Positions 42,086 through 50,390 of a DNA stretch of 64,000 bases are shown in pieces (the first letter of the stretch is position 1; each line of letters starts with the position of its first letter). Below the pieces are notes generated by a model. That model was not told the origin of the DNA. It did not search any database and worked only from the letters and a program-made list of their open reading frames with translations. The position numbers and the translations under genes are program-made. Source of the stretch: SZUA-35 sp964351995 (GTDB lineage Bacteria; Actinomycetota; Acidimicrobiia; Acidimicrobiales; SZUA-35); the NCBI GenBank assembly GCA_964351995.1, contig CAYGQE010000002.1:124001-188000 (forward strand), in the 5' to 3' direction.

Positions 42086-42505
42086 GAGCGCATGTCCGAA
42101 GGCCACCGCAGCGACGAGGGTCGTGCCCACTTGCACCTTCGGGTTGTATCTGATGAGCCCAACCGCCTCGGCGCAGTAGGCGAGCGTGGCGGGGATCGAG
42201 AGCAGCCAGATCGGGAGCGGGTCGATCGAGGTGGGCCATGGGGTCAAGCCTCGGAACGACAAGATGGCGACGAGCAGGCCCAGCGGATACAGCGCAGCGC
42301 AGCGACGGCAGACATGGCGTGAACCGATCGTGACGCAGCGTTCGGCGTAGTGGTCAGGCCAGTGATGCGAAAGCCACATCTGGCCACGTGCTTGACGCTC
42401 GCGCTCCTTGGCCCCGATGCGGGCCAGGCCGGCATCAAGCATTGCGAGCGCCTGCTCTTCAGACGAGTTGGTCGGTCCTGAACTCACGTGGGTCCATCGG
42501 CCCAT
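41969..42505 (-). CDS. DUF2085-like membrane protein
   Basis: A 178-residue protein. The N-terminal half has SHHWPDHYAERCVTIGSRHVCRRCAALYPLG (shown here as SHHWPDHYAERC and HVCRRCAALYPLG), a cysteine pattern typical of DUF2085 proteins, followed by three or four membrane segments. AGGA lies upstream of the ATG. Its last 117 bp overlap the 3' end of the MMPL gene on the other strand, so both proteins use this DNA in opposite frames. Function is unknown. Confidence 0.7.
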   Translation of the reverse strand: MGRWTHVSSGPTNSSEEQALAMLDAGLARIGAKERERQARGQMWLSHHWPDHYAERCVTIGSRHVCRRCAALYPLGLLVAILSFRGLTPWPTSIDPLPIWLLSIPATLAYCAEAVGLIRYNPKVQVGTTLVAAVAFGHALSYEFAERWSPEFWGPICIFGGIWFVFTAIGMQRKKFAR

Positions 42506-42541
42506 ACCCGCTGATCCTGAGCCATTGGCCCGACGTGGTGC

Positions 42542-42952
42542 TCAGCGAGGGGGCAGGATCATCTGCGTACAGCGGAACAGCGCCATCGTGCGCTCGGTTT
42601 CCCGGTTGGTCACGGTCACATCCCACACATGGGTCTGGCGGCCGAGATGGGTCGGGGTTGCCACACCGAGCACCCGCTCACCCAGTTGCGCACTGGCGAG
42701 GAAGTTCGACTTGAGCTCGATCGTGGTGAAGCTGGCCCCGGAGGGAATGTTCTCACCGCAACCGGCGGCACAAAGGGTGTCGGCGAGCGAGATCACCGCC
42801 GGGGCGAACAGGTAGCCCGTACCGGCGATCAGCGGTTCGGTCACATCGATGTGCCCCTCTACTCGGTGCCGGCTCACCAGATCGAACACGACCCCGTGCA
42901 GCCCAGGAGCCAGCGGGGTGAAGAACGCATTCATGTCATCAGCGGTAGCCAT
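42542..42952 (-). CDS. PaaI-type hotdog thioesterase
   Basis: A 136-residue hotdog-fold protein. It shows GTGYLFAPAVISLADTLCAAG, shown here as GYLFAPAVISLADTLCA, the helix and active-site turn of PaaI/DUF4442 thioesterases, followed by ASFTTIELKSNFLAS. It probably hydrolyses an acyl-CoA. AGGA lies 7-8 nt upstream of the ATG. It sits 36 bp upstream of the DUF2085-like gene on the same strand. Confidence 0.85.
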   Translation of the reverse strand: MATADDMNAFFTPLAPGLHGVVFDLVSRHRVEGHIDVTEPLIAGTGYLFAPAVISLADTLCAAGCGENIPSGASFTTIELKSNFLASAQLGERVLGVATPTHLGRQTHVWDVTVTNRETERTMALFRCTQMILPPR

Positions 42953-42996
42953 CTACAGATCCTCGCACACCGCCGCACCAACCCCGGAAGGGGAGG

Positions 42997-43284
42997 TCAG
43001 TTGCAAATGGCGAGGGCGGCGTCGAAGACTTCGCGAAAGGCAATGGAATTGCCGAAAGTCTCGTCGTCTCGAGCGCCCTCGTTGATCTGCGATTCGGTGA
43101 GGCCGCCGTTGTCGAACACCTCGACCGCCATGCATTCGGCCGCTTCAGAGGACATCTCGGCTTGGTCCTCCATCACTCGGAGGAAGGCCTCGCGATCGTT
43201 GGCTTCATCGCCGCAGGCAGCGAGGAGCAGACCCGAGGCCATGAGGCCCGAGAGGAGTCGCAGCGAGGAGGCACGTCGATTCAT
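42997..43284 (-). CDS. Small putative lipoprotein
   Basis: A 95-residue protein that starts MNRRASSLRLLSGLMASGLL and continues LAACGDE, a clear lipobox with the Cys at about residue 24. The mature part is acidic with two further cysteines (AAECMAV and ALAICN), which could form a disulfide. I do not recognise the family. The ATG at 43284 was chosen because the upstream part of the frame is low in complexity. Confidence 0.65.
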   Translation of the reverse strand: MNRRASSLRLLSGLMASGLLLAACGDEANDREAFLRVMEDQAEMSSEAAECMAVEVFDNGGLTESQINEGARDDETFGNSIAFREVFDAALAICN

Positions 43285-43333
43285 CCCGACAGTCAATCGG
43301 ATTCCCCACTGATCGGCACCCGGTGGCCCGGGG

Positions 43334-43810
43334 TCAGGCTCGGCGGCTGGAGATGACGCCGGTGTTGAAGCCGGCGAGGTGGAGGCCACCGGCGAACCTG
43401 GCGTGTTCGATCTTGGTGCAGCGGTCCATCACGACCTCGAGGCCGGCGGTTGACGCGATCTCGGCTGCTTCGCTGCTGACGACACCGAGCTGGAGCCACA
43501 ACGTCTGGGCACCGATGGCCACGGCTTCCTCAGCGATCGCTGGACAGTCGTCAGGCTTGCGGAAGACATCGACCATGTCGGGCACGACTGGCAGGTCTGC
43601 CAACGACGGGTAACAGGTGTGTCCGAGGATTTCGGTCTCCCGAGGATTCACCGGGTACAGCTCGTAGTCGCACAAGGACGAACTGAGGTAGGTCAGGACG
43701 AAGTTGCTGGCTCGTGATGGATTGGCAGAGGCGCCGACGATGGCGATGGTCTTGGTGCGATCGAGGATTGCTTTGCGTTGGATGGCACCGGGTGCAGTCC
43801 AGGTACTCAT
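43334..43810 (-). CDS. CoA-binding domain protein (YccU type)
   Basis: A 158-residue Rossmann-fold CoA-binding protein. It shows the GASANPSRASNFVLTYL phosphate loop, YELYPVNPRETEILG, VDVFRKPDDCPAIAEEAV and WLQLGVVSSEA with MDRCTKIEHARF near the C-terminus, all typical of the YccU family. AGGGAG lies about 8 nt upstream of the ATG. It starts 3 bp after the metY stop. The same pair is conserved in other bacteria and suggests a role in sulfur or CoA metabolism. Confidence 0.9.
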   Translation of the reverse strand: MSTWTAPGAIQRKAILDRTKTIAIVGASANPSRASNFVLTYLSSSLCDYELYPVNPRETEILGHTCYPSLADLPVVPDMVDVFRKPDDCPAIAEEAVAIGAQTLWLQLGVVSSEAAEIASTAGLEVVMDRCTKIEHARFAGGLHLAGFNTGVISSRRA

Positions 43811-43813
43811 GAG

Positions 43814-45112
43814 TCAGGCTCCCTTGATGGCGGCTTCGAGGCCTCGATCGAGGTCCCACAAGATGTCGTCGAGATCTTCGAGGCCAACCGACAATCGGAT
43901 CATGTCTGGTCCAACCCCAGCGGCGTCGAGTTGCGCGTCGGTCAATTGCTGATGGGTGGTGCTCGCCGGATGGATGACGAGGGTGCGGGCATCGCCGACG
44001 TTGGCCAGGTGGCTGACCAACTGCAGGTTTTCGATGAATGACTGACCAGCGGATCGGCCACCCTTCACGCCGAAGGTGAAGATGGCGCCCGCCCCCAGGG
44101 GAAGGTACTTGGCGGCCAAGTCACGGTAGGGAGAGCCGGGCAGATCAGCGTGGGCGACCCACGCCACGCGAGGGTCGGCATCGAGCCATGCGGCAACGGC
44201 TTTGGCATTGGCAACGTGGGCGTCCATACGCATCGGAAGCGTCTCGAGCCCCTGCAGCATGAGAAACGAATTGAACGGAGACAGCGAGGCCCCGATGTCA
44301 CGGAGCGACTCCGAGCGAAGCGCCGTGCAGAAGGCGTATTCGCCGAAGTTGCCGACCCACTCGAGCCCGTTGTAGCTGGCGACCGGTTCGGTCATTCGAG
44401 GAAAGCGCCCGGATGCCCAGTCGAAGCGGCCGGATTCGCTGATCACGCCAGCGATGCTGGTGCCGTGGCCGCCGATGAACTTCGTGGCGGAGTGCAGCAC
44501 GATGTCGGCCCCGAACTCCATTGGTCGGCACAGATAGGGAGTCGCGAACGTGGCGTCGACCACCAACGGCAGGTCGTTGCTGTGCGCGACATCGGCCAGG
44601 GCTTCGAGGTCGGCCACGGCCCCAGACGGGTTGCCGATGATCTCGGTGTAGATGCCCTTCGTCTCGGGGCGGATCGCGGCGCCGAACGCGTCGGGGTCGG
44701 AGTTGTTGACGAACGTGGTCTCGATGCCGAGCCTCGCGAGCGTGGTGGCGAAGAGGGCGTAGGTGCCGCCGTAGATGCTGGCCGCCGTCACGAAGTGATC
44801 ACCGGCACCAGCGAGTGTGGTGAGGGTCAGGAACTCGGCGGCTTGACCGCTCGAGGTGGCGACTGAGCCGATGGCACCTTCGAGGCTGGCGATTCGCTCC
44901 TCGAACGCCGACGTGGTCGGGTTCGACATGCGGCTGTAGATCGTGCCGTACTTCTGGAGCGCGAAGAGGTCGGCCGCATCCTGGGTGTCTTCGAACACGA
45001 AGCTGGTGCTCTGGTAGATCGGCACGGCACGAGCCCCTGTGGCGCTGTCTGGTTGGCCGCCAGCGTGGAGGGCTCGGGTCCGGAAGCCGAATTCGTGATC
45101 TTGTTCGGTCAT
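43814..45112 (-). CDS. metY: O-acetylhomoserine sulfhydrylase (MetY)
   Basis: A 432-residue PLP enzyme of the Cys/Met metabolism family that makes homocysteine from O-acetylhomoserine and sulfide. TRALHAGGQPD at the N-terminus, the AEFLTLTTLAGAGDHFV region and LHSATKFIGGHGT with the Schiff-base lysine are characteristic. The ATG at 45112 fits the family N-terminus; an open frame continues upstream into antisense DNA. The length and insertions favour OAH sulfhydrylase over cystathionine synthases. It is the first gene of an operon with the CoA-binding gene. Confidence 0.93.
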   Translation of the reverse strand: MTEQDHEFGFRTRALHAGGQPDSATGARAVPIYQSTSFVFEDTQDAADLFALQKYGTIYSRMSNPTTSAFEERIASLEGAIGSVATSSGQAAEFLTLTTLAGAGDHFVTAASIYGGTYALFATTLARLGIETTFVNNSDPDAFGAAIRPETKGIYTEIIGNPSGAVADLEALADVAHSNDLPLVVDATFATPYLCRPMEFGADIVLHSATKFIGGHGTSIAGVISESGRFDWASGRFPRMTEPVASYNGLEWVGNFGEYAFCTALRSESLRDIGASLSPFNSFLMLQGLETLPMRMDAHVANAKAVAAWLDADPRVAWVAHADLPGSPYRDLAAKYLPLGAGAIFTFGVKGGRSAGQSFIENLQLVSHLANVGDARTLVIHPASTTHQQLTDAQLDAAGVGPDMIRLSVGLEDLDDILWDLDRGLEAAIKGA

Positions 45113-45170
45113 CGGAGGTCGTGCCGGGTGTTGGTGGCGGGTTCGTTTCGCACCACGCCTTGATAGCAGG

Positions 45171-46427
45171 TCAGTCGGCTGCGTCGTATTGCGCCGCGGC
45201 GATCGGAAGGAGGCGTTCCGGTGTTGCCGTTGCTTCGTCGCCGAGAATCGTGACGAGGAACCACTGGTTTCCCTTGGTGAACGTGATGCCGAACACCACC
45301 AACGGCCCGTCTTCGCTCGGCACATCCTGTCGGAAACCTCGGGCTTCCGGGATCGACTCGACCTCGTAGATCGTGCCGCCGTCACCGATCAAAGTGATGG
45401 TGCCGTCCTCGAGGTAGAACTCGGCCTCGAGGGCGCTGATGAAGTCATAGACCGTAGTGATGACCACATCGTTGTCGGCATTGCGGAAGGCTCGTGTCCA
45501 GCCGCCTTGGTAGCCGCGTGTCTCGAGCAGCGGGAGTTCTTCGGTGGGGTCTGGCTGGAGCAGCGCAGCATCGTTGATGCTCAGCTCGCGATCAGCGGCC
45601 GCGACTGCCACGGGCTCGAAGTCAGGAACGTCGGCCAGTAGGACAGCGGACAGCGCCGCTGCACCCGCTGGGGGGCGAGGCTCGACGTCGTCCGGTGAGG
45701 TGACCAGCGGCAGTGAAGTGGCGGCCAGGCTGGACTCGGTCAGGACCTCGGTGGTCGGGGTGGGGGCGGTGTCGGTCTCGCCTGCGGCCGCGTCGGTGGG
45801 ATCTTCGTTCACGGTCTGTTCCTCGGCGTCGCGGTCGGTCGTACTGGTGCTGGTCGTTCCGGGCCCGGCCTCGACCGAGTTGTTGCTGGTGCAGGCGGTC
45901 GCGACCAGGGCGATCACGACCAACACCACGGCGAAGCCGTCAAGGGAAACCCACGCTTGGGTGGTTCGTGTTCGCAAGCGACTGAACCAATTCGCATGCC
46001 CGGTCTGGTCGGCGCGATGCGACGCGGCGACCGTCACCAGGAGGCGGACGACCCCGAACACCAGCGCCGTGATCACACTGGCCAGCACGCTGGTGAGGGC
46101 GGCACCGATCGTGGCCGCCCACCACAACCAGGTCGACAGCATGGTCAGCGGGCCAACACCCAAGCGGGCGCCGTACAGAACAGCGACCACCCGAGGATCG
46201 AACAATCGCCCCCACTCGACGGGTACCTGCTTGCCGACCGAGAGCGGGCTCGGCCGACCGAACCGAACGCGCAACAGATCCGCAGTGACGGCGATCATGG
46301 CCAGAGCGAGCAGCGCAGACAAACCAATGCGCGGCAGCCACTGCAGGGCAACGCCGGTAATCAAGCCAACGAGCACTGCGCTTGCCGTTCCCGAGGCCAC
46401 GAGTAAGGCAGCCACCATCATGCGCAT
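45171..46427 (-). CDS. Membrane protein at the MauF position of the mau-like operon
   Basis: A 418-residue protein. The N-terminal 190 residues hold about five membrane segments, including TMLSTWLWWAATIGAALTS; the last ends with the sequence LVATACTSNNSVEAG. A Thr/Ser-rich linker follows, then a C-terminal domain of about 170 residues that should lie outside the cell (ITTVYDFISALEAEFYLEDG, GITFTKGNQWFLVTILG). I do not recognise the outer domain. Because it follows mauE, mauD and the MauA-like gene, a role like the maturation protein MauF is possible, but the resemblance is in position and topology only. Confidence 0.55.
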   Translation of the reverse strand: MRMMVAALLVASGTASAVLVGLITGVALQWLPRIGLSALLALAMIAVTADLLRVRFGRPSPLSVGKQVPVEWGRLFDPRVVAVLYGARLGVGPLTMLSTWLWWAATIGAALTSVLASVITALVFGVVRLLVTVAASHRADQTGHANWFSRLRTRTTQAWVSLDGFAVVLVVIALVATACTSNNSVEAGPGTTSTSTTDRDAEEQTVNEDPTDAAAGETDTAPTPTTEVLTESSLAATSLPLVTSPDDVEPRPPAGAAALSAVLLADVPDFEPVAVAAADRELSINDAALLQPDPTEELPLLETRGYQGGWTRAFRNADNDVVITTVYDFISALEAEFYLEDGTITLIGDGGTIYEVESIPEARGFRQDVPSEDGPLVVFGITFTKGNQWFLVTILGDEATATPERLLPIAAAQYDAAD

Positions 46428-46540
46428 GCGCCCCCGGACCGAGGGCACGACGGTCTCAGCGACCGATAGGCCTCAAGGCGACCACAACGTGTGCACCGCT
46501 GCCAGGCACGCAATGCCCGACAGCAACACCATCTCCGAGG

Positions 46541-47992
46541 TCACGTTCGGAAGGTCTGGCCGGCTGAGGTCCAGTAGCCGGGAGCGCCCTCACTGCCGAA
46601 GTCCAACGAGCCGTCGACTCTTGCCATGCCGATCGGGCGCTCGGCCCATGGTTGGCGGCTGACTGGAAGCCCATCGCCAGACTCGCCCTGCAGTTGGTCG
46701 ACTCGGAAGCCATTGACCATGCCCTGCATCGTCCAATACTCAGCGGTGGTGAGTTCGCCCGGGCCGGTGGTGAAGTAGACCCCGGAGAGCAGGCCGTAGC
46801 GAAGACTGTGGGTCTCGAACCACTTGGCCACCGGACCCAGCGCATTCAGCGGATGCAGCACCAGCGGCGTGCGCAGGTTCAGCAGGCCGATGATGTCGGG
46901 TGTGCCGATCGGAGCGATCGTGACACGGTCGGCCGGGACGAACGGCGCCGCAGACGAGAGGTCGGCGAGCTCGATCGAGAGATCCTGCAGGTTGGTGGAA
47001 AGCGTTCGCTCTTCGGGAACCCCGGCGTCGACGGGCTCGGGCCCGACGTAGATCGTGGGCATACCTATGGCCGCCGTGGCTTCGCTGCCAACGGCGAGGG
47101 GGAAGCCGTTGAGGGCGGCCAGGTTGGCGGCGAGCGGCGCTGCTTCAGCCGACAACCCCGTGGTGGCAACGGTGACGGTGCGGTTCACGTCGTTGATCTG
47201 GCGGACGTAGGCAGCGACGTCGACGCTGAGATCGGAGACGTCCTCGGCAGCGGACACCTCTCTGACATCGAAGGCACCGAACGAACCTGCGGCATCTGAG
47301 CCCAGGGCTCCAACGGTCATGAGTCTGGTAGTGCCGAGTTGGGTGAGCAGGTCGGCGTCTGCGGCGTTCAGGCCACTGGTAGCGACGGGAAGCAGCGGAG
47401 CGCCGAGCGCACCGGCAAGCGGGGCGGCGACGAGGATCGCCCAGTCATCGTCGGCGGGGGCGACCACCACGGTGCTGGCCGACGCATGGCCGGCCAAGAT
47501 GGCGGCGTGGTGGTAGCCGGTGTCGGCAGTCCACGCGATGGGGGCCAGCTCGACATTGAGGACCCGTGGGTCTTGACCACAGCTCTCGACAATGCAGCGG
47601 ACGTTGGTGCCGCTGGGGCAGTAGCCATGCACGTTGGGGTAGTTGACCGTGCAGCAATCGCAGATCTTCTTCAGGCTGTTGTTCGAGCAGCAACCGTCGT
47701 TGGCGTACCAGCACCAACCCCACACGTCATCGATGCCGTTGCAGTCGAACGTGTCGCATTTCGGTGTCACGCCAGATTGGCCGCACACCCGGGCATCGGC
47801 CTGGCGAATCAGGATGTTGGACACTACGGGGCCAGCGGCGACCATCATCGCCACCTGGCCAGCTCGGTGGAAGAACGACCGCCGCGTGAGGCGGGCCGCC
47901 GTCCACCGGCTGAGGCGTTCGATGCGGTCATCGACACGGCGGCTGCGTGGCGCACGCTCGCTGGTGTGGTCAGACAGCTCACGTGAGGTCAT
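46541..47992 (-). CDS. MauA-like cysteine-rich Tat protein fused to a CWB2-like domain
   Basis: A 483-residue secreted protein with no close match that I know. A twin-arginine signal (LTRRSFFHRAG, residues 35-45) leads into a compact region with exactly twelve cysteines between residues 70 and 138, and tryptophans at 91, 93 and 95. The classical methylamine dehydrogenase light chain also has twelve cysteines in six disulfides. The CPSGT and VESC segments line up with CPPGT and VASC of that protein. Residues about 150-480 resemble two or more cell-wall-binding (CWB2) repeats, e.g. AAPLAGALGAPLLP. The start codon shares one base with the mauD stop. Confidence 0.68.
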   Translation of the reverse strand: MTSRELSDHTSERAPRSRRVDDRIERLSRWTAARLTRRSFFHRAGQVAMMVAAGPVVSNILIRQADARVCGQSGVTPKCDTFDCNGIDDVWGWCWYANDGCCSNNSLKKICDCCTVNYPNVHGYCPSGTNVRCIVESCGQDPRVLNVELAPIAWTADTGYHHAAILAGHASASTVVVAPADDDWAILVAAPLAGALGAPLLPVATSGLNAADADLLTQLGTTRLMTVGALGSDAAGSFGAFDVREVSAAEDVSDLSVDVAAYVRQINDVNRTVTVATTGLSAEAAPLAANLAALNGFPLAVGSEATAAIGMPTIYVGPEPVDAGVPEERTLSTNLQDLSIELADLSSAAPFVPADRVTIAPIGTPDIIGLLNLRTPLVLHPLNALGPVAKWFETHSLRYGLLSGVYFTTGPGELTTAEYWTMQGMVNGFRVDQLQGESGDGLPVSRQPWAERPIGMARVDGSLDFGSEGAPGYWTSAGQTFRT

Positions 47993-48492
47993 CAGGGGGT
48001 CTCCGGATTCGAGATGGGAGCAGTGGTGGGCTCGAGGAATTCAGCGAGCATCTCTTCGACTTGATCGAGCGTGTTGGCGACACCCCGGCTCTTGACGATG
48101 CCGGTGCTGTCGACAGCAACGAGATAGGGAGTGGAACGAACGTTGAACGCATTGAACGTTGGCTCGTGCGTCGCCGAAGACACGGTGCGCAGGTCGAGCT
48201 CGTGGTAGGTGGTGGCCATGTGGCGGAGCTGGGGTACCAGCGTGGCGCAGAGCTCACACGTGGGTGAGGTGAAGGCCACGAGGGTGTAGGGAAAGGCGGC
48301 GTAGTCGTAGGCCTCGGCGTCTGGTGCAGTCGTGTCTCGGTCGGGACCCTCGCCAGCGAAGTGCACACCCATCGGCGCGACCCTGGTGTGCAGCACGCCG
48401 ATCTGGCGCAACAAGGCAATGACGGTCAGCCCGAGGACGACAACGGCGACCCACAGCAGCACATAGGAGACGATCCAGATCGTTCCGTCCAT
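47992..48492 (-). CDS. mauD: MauD-like thioredoxin-fold disulfide protein
   Basis: A 166-residue membrane-anchored thioredoxin-like protein. Residues 5-28 form the anchor, followed by RQIGVLHTRVAPMG, which is characteristic of MauD. The redox motif CELC lies at residues 79-82 in AFTSPTCELCATLVP, and the cis-Pro loop appears as RSTPYLVAVD. MauD helps form the six disulfides of the methylamine dehydrogenase light chain, so it likely oxidises the MauA-like protein encoded next. The ATG at 48492 gives the family N-terminus. Confidence 0.85.
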   Translation of the reverse strand: MDGTIWIVSYVLLWVAVVVLGLTVIALLRQIGVLHTRVAPMGVHFAGEGPDRDTTAPDAEAYDYAAFPYTLVAFTSPTCELCATLVPQLRHMATTYHELDLRTVSSATHEPTFNAFNVRSTPYLVAVDSTGIVKSRGVANTLDQVEEMLAEFLEPTTAPISNPETP

Positions 48493-48514
48493 CAGAGGTT
48501 CCCTTGGATCGCGC

Positions 48515-49039
48515 TCATGCCGGAGCCTCGCCACTGAGATGAGTGGACCAGACCGCTCCGACGTCTCGCTTGAACGCCACGAGCTGGATGATCACGATGC
48601 CGATGATGGCTGCCGCCGAGTAGGCCACCACGGCGGCAAAGCCGGGAACGGCGAGCTGATCAATGGGCGTGACCGCCGCCGCTGCGACCAGCAGGACGCC
48701 GTTGCGAGCAACCTCGACCCACGAGACCGGCTCGTCTGACACTGCACCGAAGCAGCTGCAGGCAATGGGCTGGCCGGAACGGACCAGGCTGACGAGGAGG
48801 GCGGTGAACAAGACGAAAAGGCCGAACGCAGCAACGGCTCCCCATCCCGGCACCACGAGGAGCGCAACGGCAACGGCAACTTCGACGCCAGGAACCAATC
48901 GAGCCAGTACTGCAGGCATCGGCAAGCCGAGAGCAGCGAAGTCACCGGCGGTGCGAGCCGGGTCCCGGAACTTGGCAACGGCGGCCACCACGAGTGTGGC
49001 GGCGACGGTGAGGGCGAGAAGTGTGGCGAGCCCAGTCAT
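48515..49039 (-). CDS. mauE: MauE-like membrane redox protein
   Basis: A 174-residue protein with four or five membrane segments and the MauE/DoxX-type signature AVAKFRDPARTAGDFAALGLP near the N-terminus. A redox pair CSC (residues 94-96) in QPIACSCFG sits at a membrane boundary and could accept electrons from MauD. In classical mau operons MauE is needed to make the active light chain. The ATG at 49039 was preferred to an upstream start that would overlap the DUF4214 gene. Confidence 0.85.
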   Translation of the reverse strand: MTGLATLLALTVAATLVVAAVAKFRDPARTAGDFAALGLPMPAVLARLVPGVEVAVAVALLVVPGWGAVAAFGLFVLFTALLVSLVRSGQPIACSCFGAVSDEPVSWVEVARNGVLLVAAAAVTPIDQLAVPGFAAVVAYSAAAIIGIVIIQLVAFKRDVGAVWSTHLSGEAPA

Positions 49040-49049
49040 GACGGGTTGC

Positions 49050-49916
49050 TCATGAATCGAGAGCGGCCAACAAGAACACGTCGAATGCTTCATCCGAAGC
49101 GATCAGCAGCGCCTGAACGGCGCGTTCGTCTTCGGCCAGAATGAGCGCAACGCCTTCGTCGATCTCGGCGTCGGTTGGATTTCGTTCGAGGATCGCCTGG
49201 TGGTAGGCGGTGACCCGATTACCCAGCGACTCTGGGCTTTCGTAGATGGTGCGCGACACCCACCAGCGAGGGGTGCCGGTGTCGAGCAAGTCGAGGTAGA
49301 AGTCAAAACCTTGCGGGTCGATGGGGCGGCCGAGCAGGTCAAAATACAGCTGCTCGACGTAGGTGCTGTTGGTGCCGCCACTGTTCCGGAAGTACTCGTC
49401 GCTTGCGAGATGTTGGAAGCGGAGCGTGTTGACCGAGCCCGTGCGAAGGAAATTGGTCCAGAACTCCAGGCCCGAAGGGTCGGGTTCGCGGTCGAGGAGT
49501 TCGAGGTAGGCCATGTTGGCCTCTTGGCGGGCCCCCTCAGTGCTGTTCAGGAACGAGCGGGCCACCGAAGTCCGTGACGCTTCGCCGCCGGCCGCAATGC
49601 GCGCCAACCAGTGATCGAGGCCTCCCATGTCGGCCGGGCGAGCAAATACTTGGTCGTACAGATCGACGATCCACCGGGCGTTGGCGCTGTTGGCCGTGCC
49701 CTCGAATTCGATCGACGAGGCCGAGATGCCGTCGCGGGATTCGAAGGGGACATCGACGGTGTCGTCCCCTTGGGCTCCGGCCGGTGAAGGGGCGACAATG
49801 GTCAAGCCCGCCAAGGCGAGCATGAGGGCGACCAGGGCGAGTGAGGTCGCCCTGACCAGGGGTTTCGCAGCATTGCGGGCGGCAGTGTCGCAGCGGAACT
49901 TCAGTGATGCGGGCAA
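49050..49916 (-). CDS. Secreted DUF4214 protein
   Basis: A 288-residue protein with an N-terminal signal peptide ending SPAGA (residues about 17-48). Three DUF4214-type repeats follow, with VFARPADMGGLDHWLARI, LLDREPDPSGLEFWTNFL and LLGRPIDPQGFDFYLDLL as the repeated cores. Domains of this type occur in secreted and surface proteins. The TTG start at 49916 follows TATTCT on the minus strand (plus 49924-49929) by 7 nt, so this gene likely heads the mau-like operon. The mauE gene begins 10 bp after its stop. Confidence 0.82.
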   Translation of the reverse strand: MPASLKFRCDTAARNAAKPLVRATSLALVALMLALAGLTIVAPSPAGAQGDDTVDVPFESRDGISASSIEFEGTANSANARWIVDLYDQVFARPADMGGLDHWLARIAAGGEASRTSVARSFLNSTEGARQEANMAYLELLDREPDPSGLEFWTNFLRTGSVNTLRFQHLASDEYFRNSGGTNSTYVEQLYFDLLGRPIDPQGFDFYLDLLDTGTPRWWVSRTIYESPESLGNRVTAYHQAILERNPTDAEIDEGVALILAEDERAVQALLIASDEAFDVFLLAALDS

Positions 49917-50109
49917 GCCGAACAGAATAGGTCGGCTCGGCTGGCAAGTGTGGGTTCGCGTCCGACGATTCCCTGGGACGATCGCATCGGGGGCCGCATC
50001 GTTGATGGTTCTCGTGGTGTCCCGGTGCGGGGTGGTGGGTCATCTGGCACCACGACAGGCGGATCGACTCGGGGGGATGATGTGTCCTTGGGGTCGAAAC
50101 TGTGTGACT

Positions 50110-50358
50110 ATGTCCCTCGTGCTTCTGAACCTCATCACAGAACTCCAGTCCGCCGAACACGGTCAGATCATCGACCGTGGCCGAATCATCGACCACCTCC
50201 TCGACCTCCGCCTCGCTGCCGAGGGCGACATCATTTCCACCGCAACGATCGACCAGCTGCTGGCGAACACGCCAGGCAAGAGCACGGTCGAGACTGCGTG
50301 GTGGCAAGAGACGCTTGCCTCGCTACGCGATGGCGCATCCCGCGAGCTGACCCACTAA
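50110..50358 (+). CDS. Small helical protein of unknown function (82 aa)
   Basis: A short gene whose 82-residue product contains GRIIDHLLDLRLAAEGD and TIDQLLANTP, predicted as a helical bundle with no signal or membrane segment. The composition matches neighbouring genes, so it is likely real. There is no clear ribosome-binding site, and GTG at 50104 is an alternative start. I do not recognise it. Confidence 0.5.
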   Translation: MSLVLLNLITELQSAEHGQIIDRGRIIDHLLDLRLAAEGDIISTATIDQLLANTPGKSTVETAWWQETLASLRDGASRELTH

Positions 50359-50390
50359 CTCGTCGGGCGCTGGCGCTGCTGTCCTCTTGG

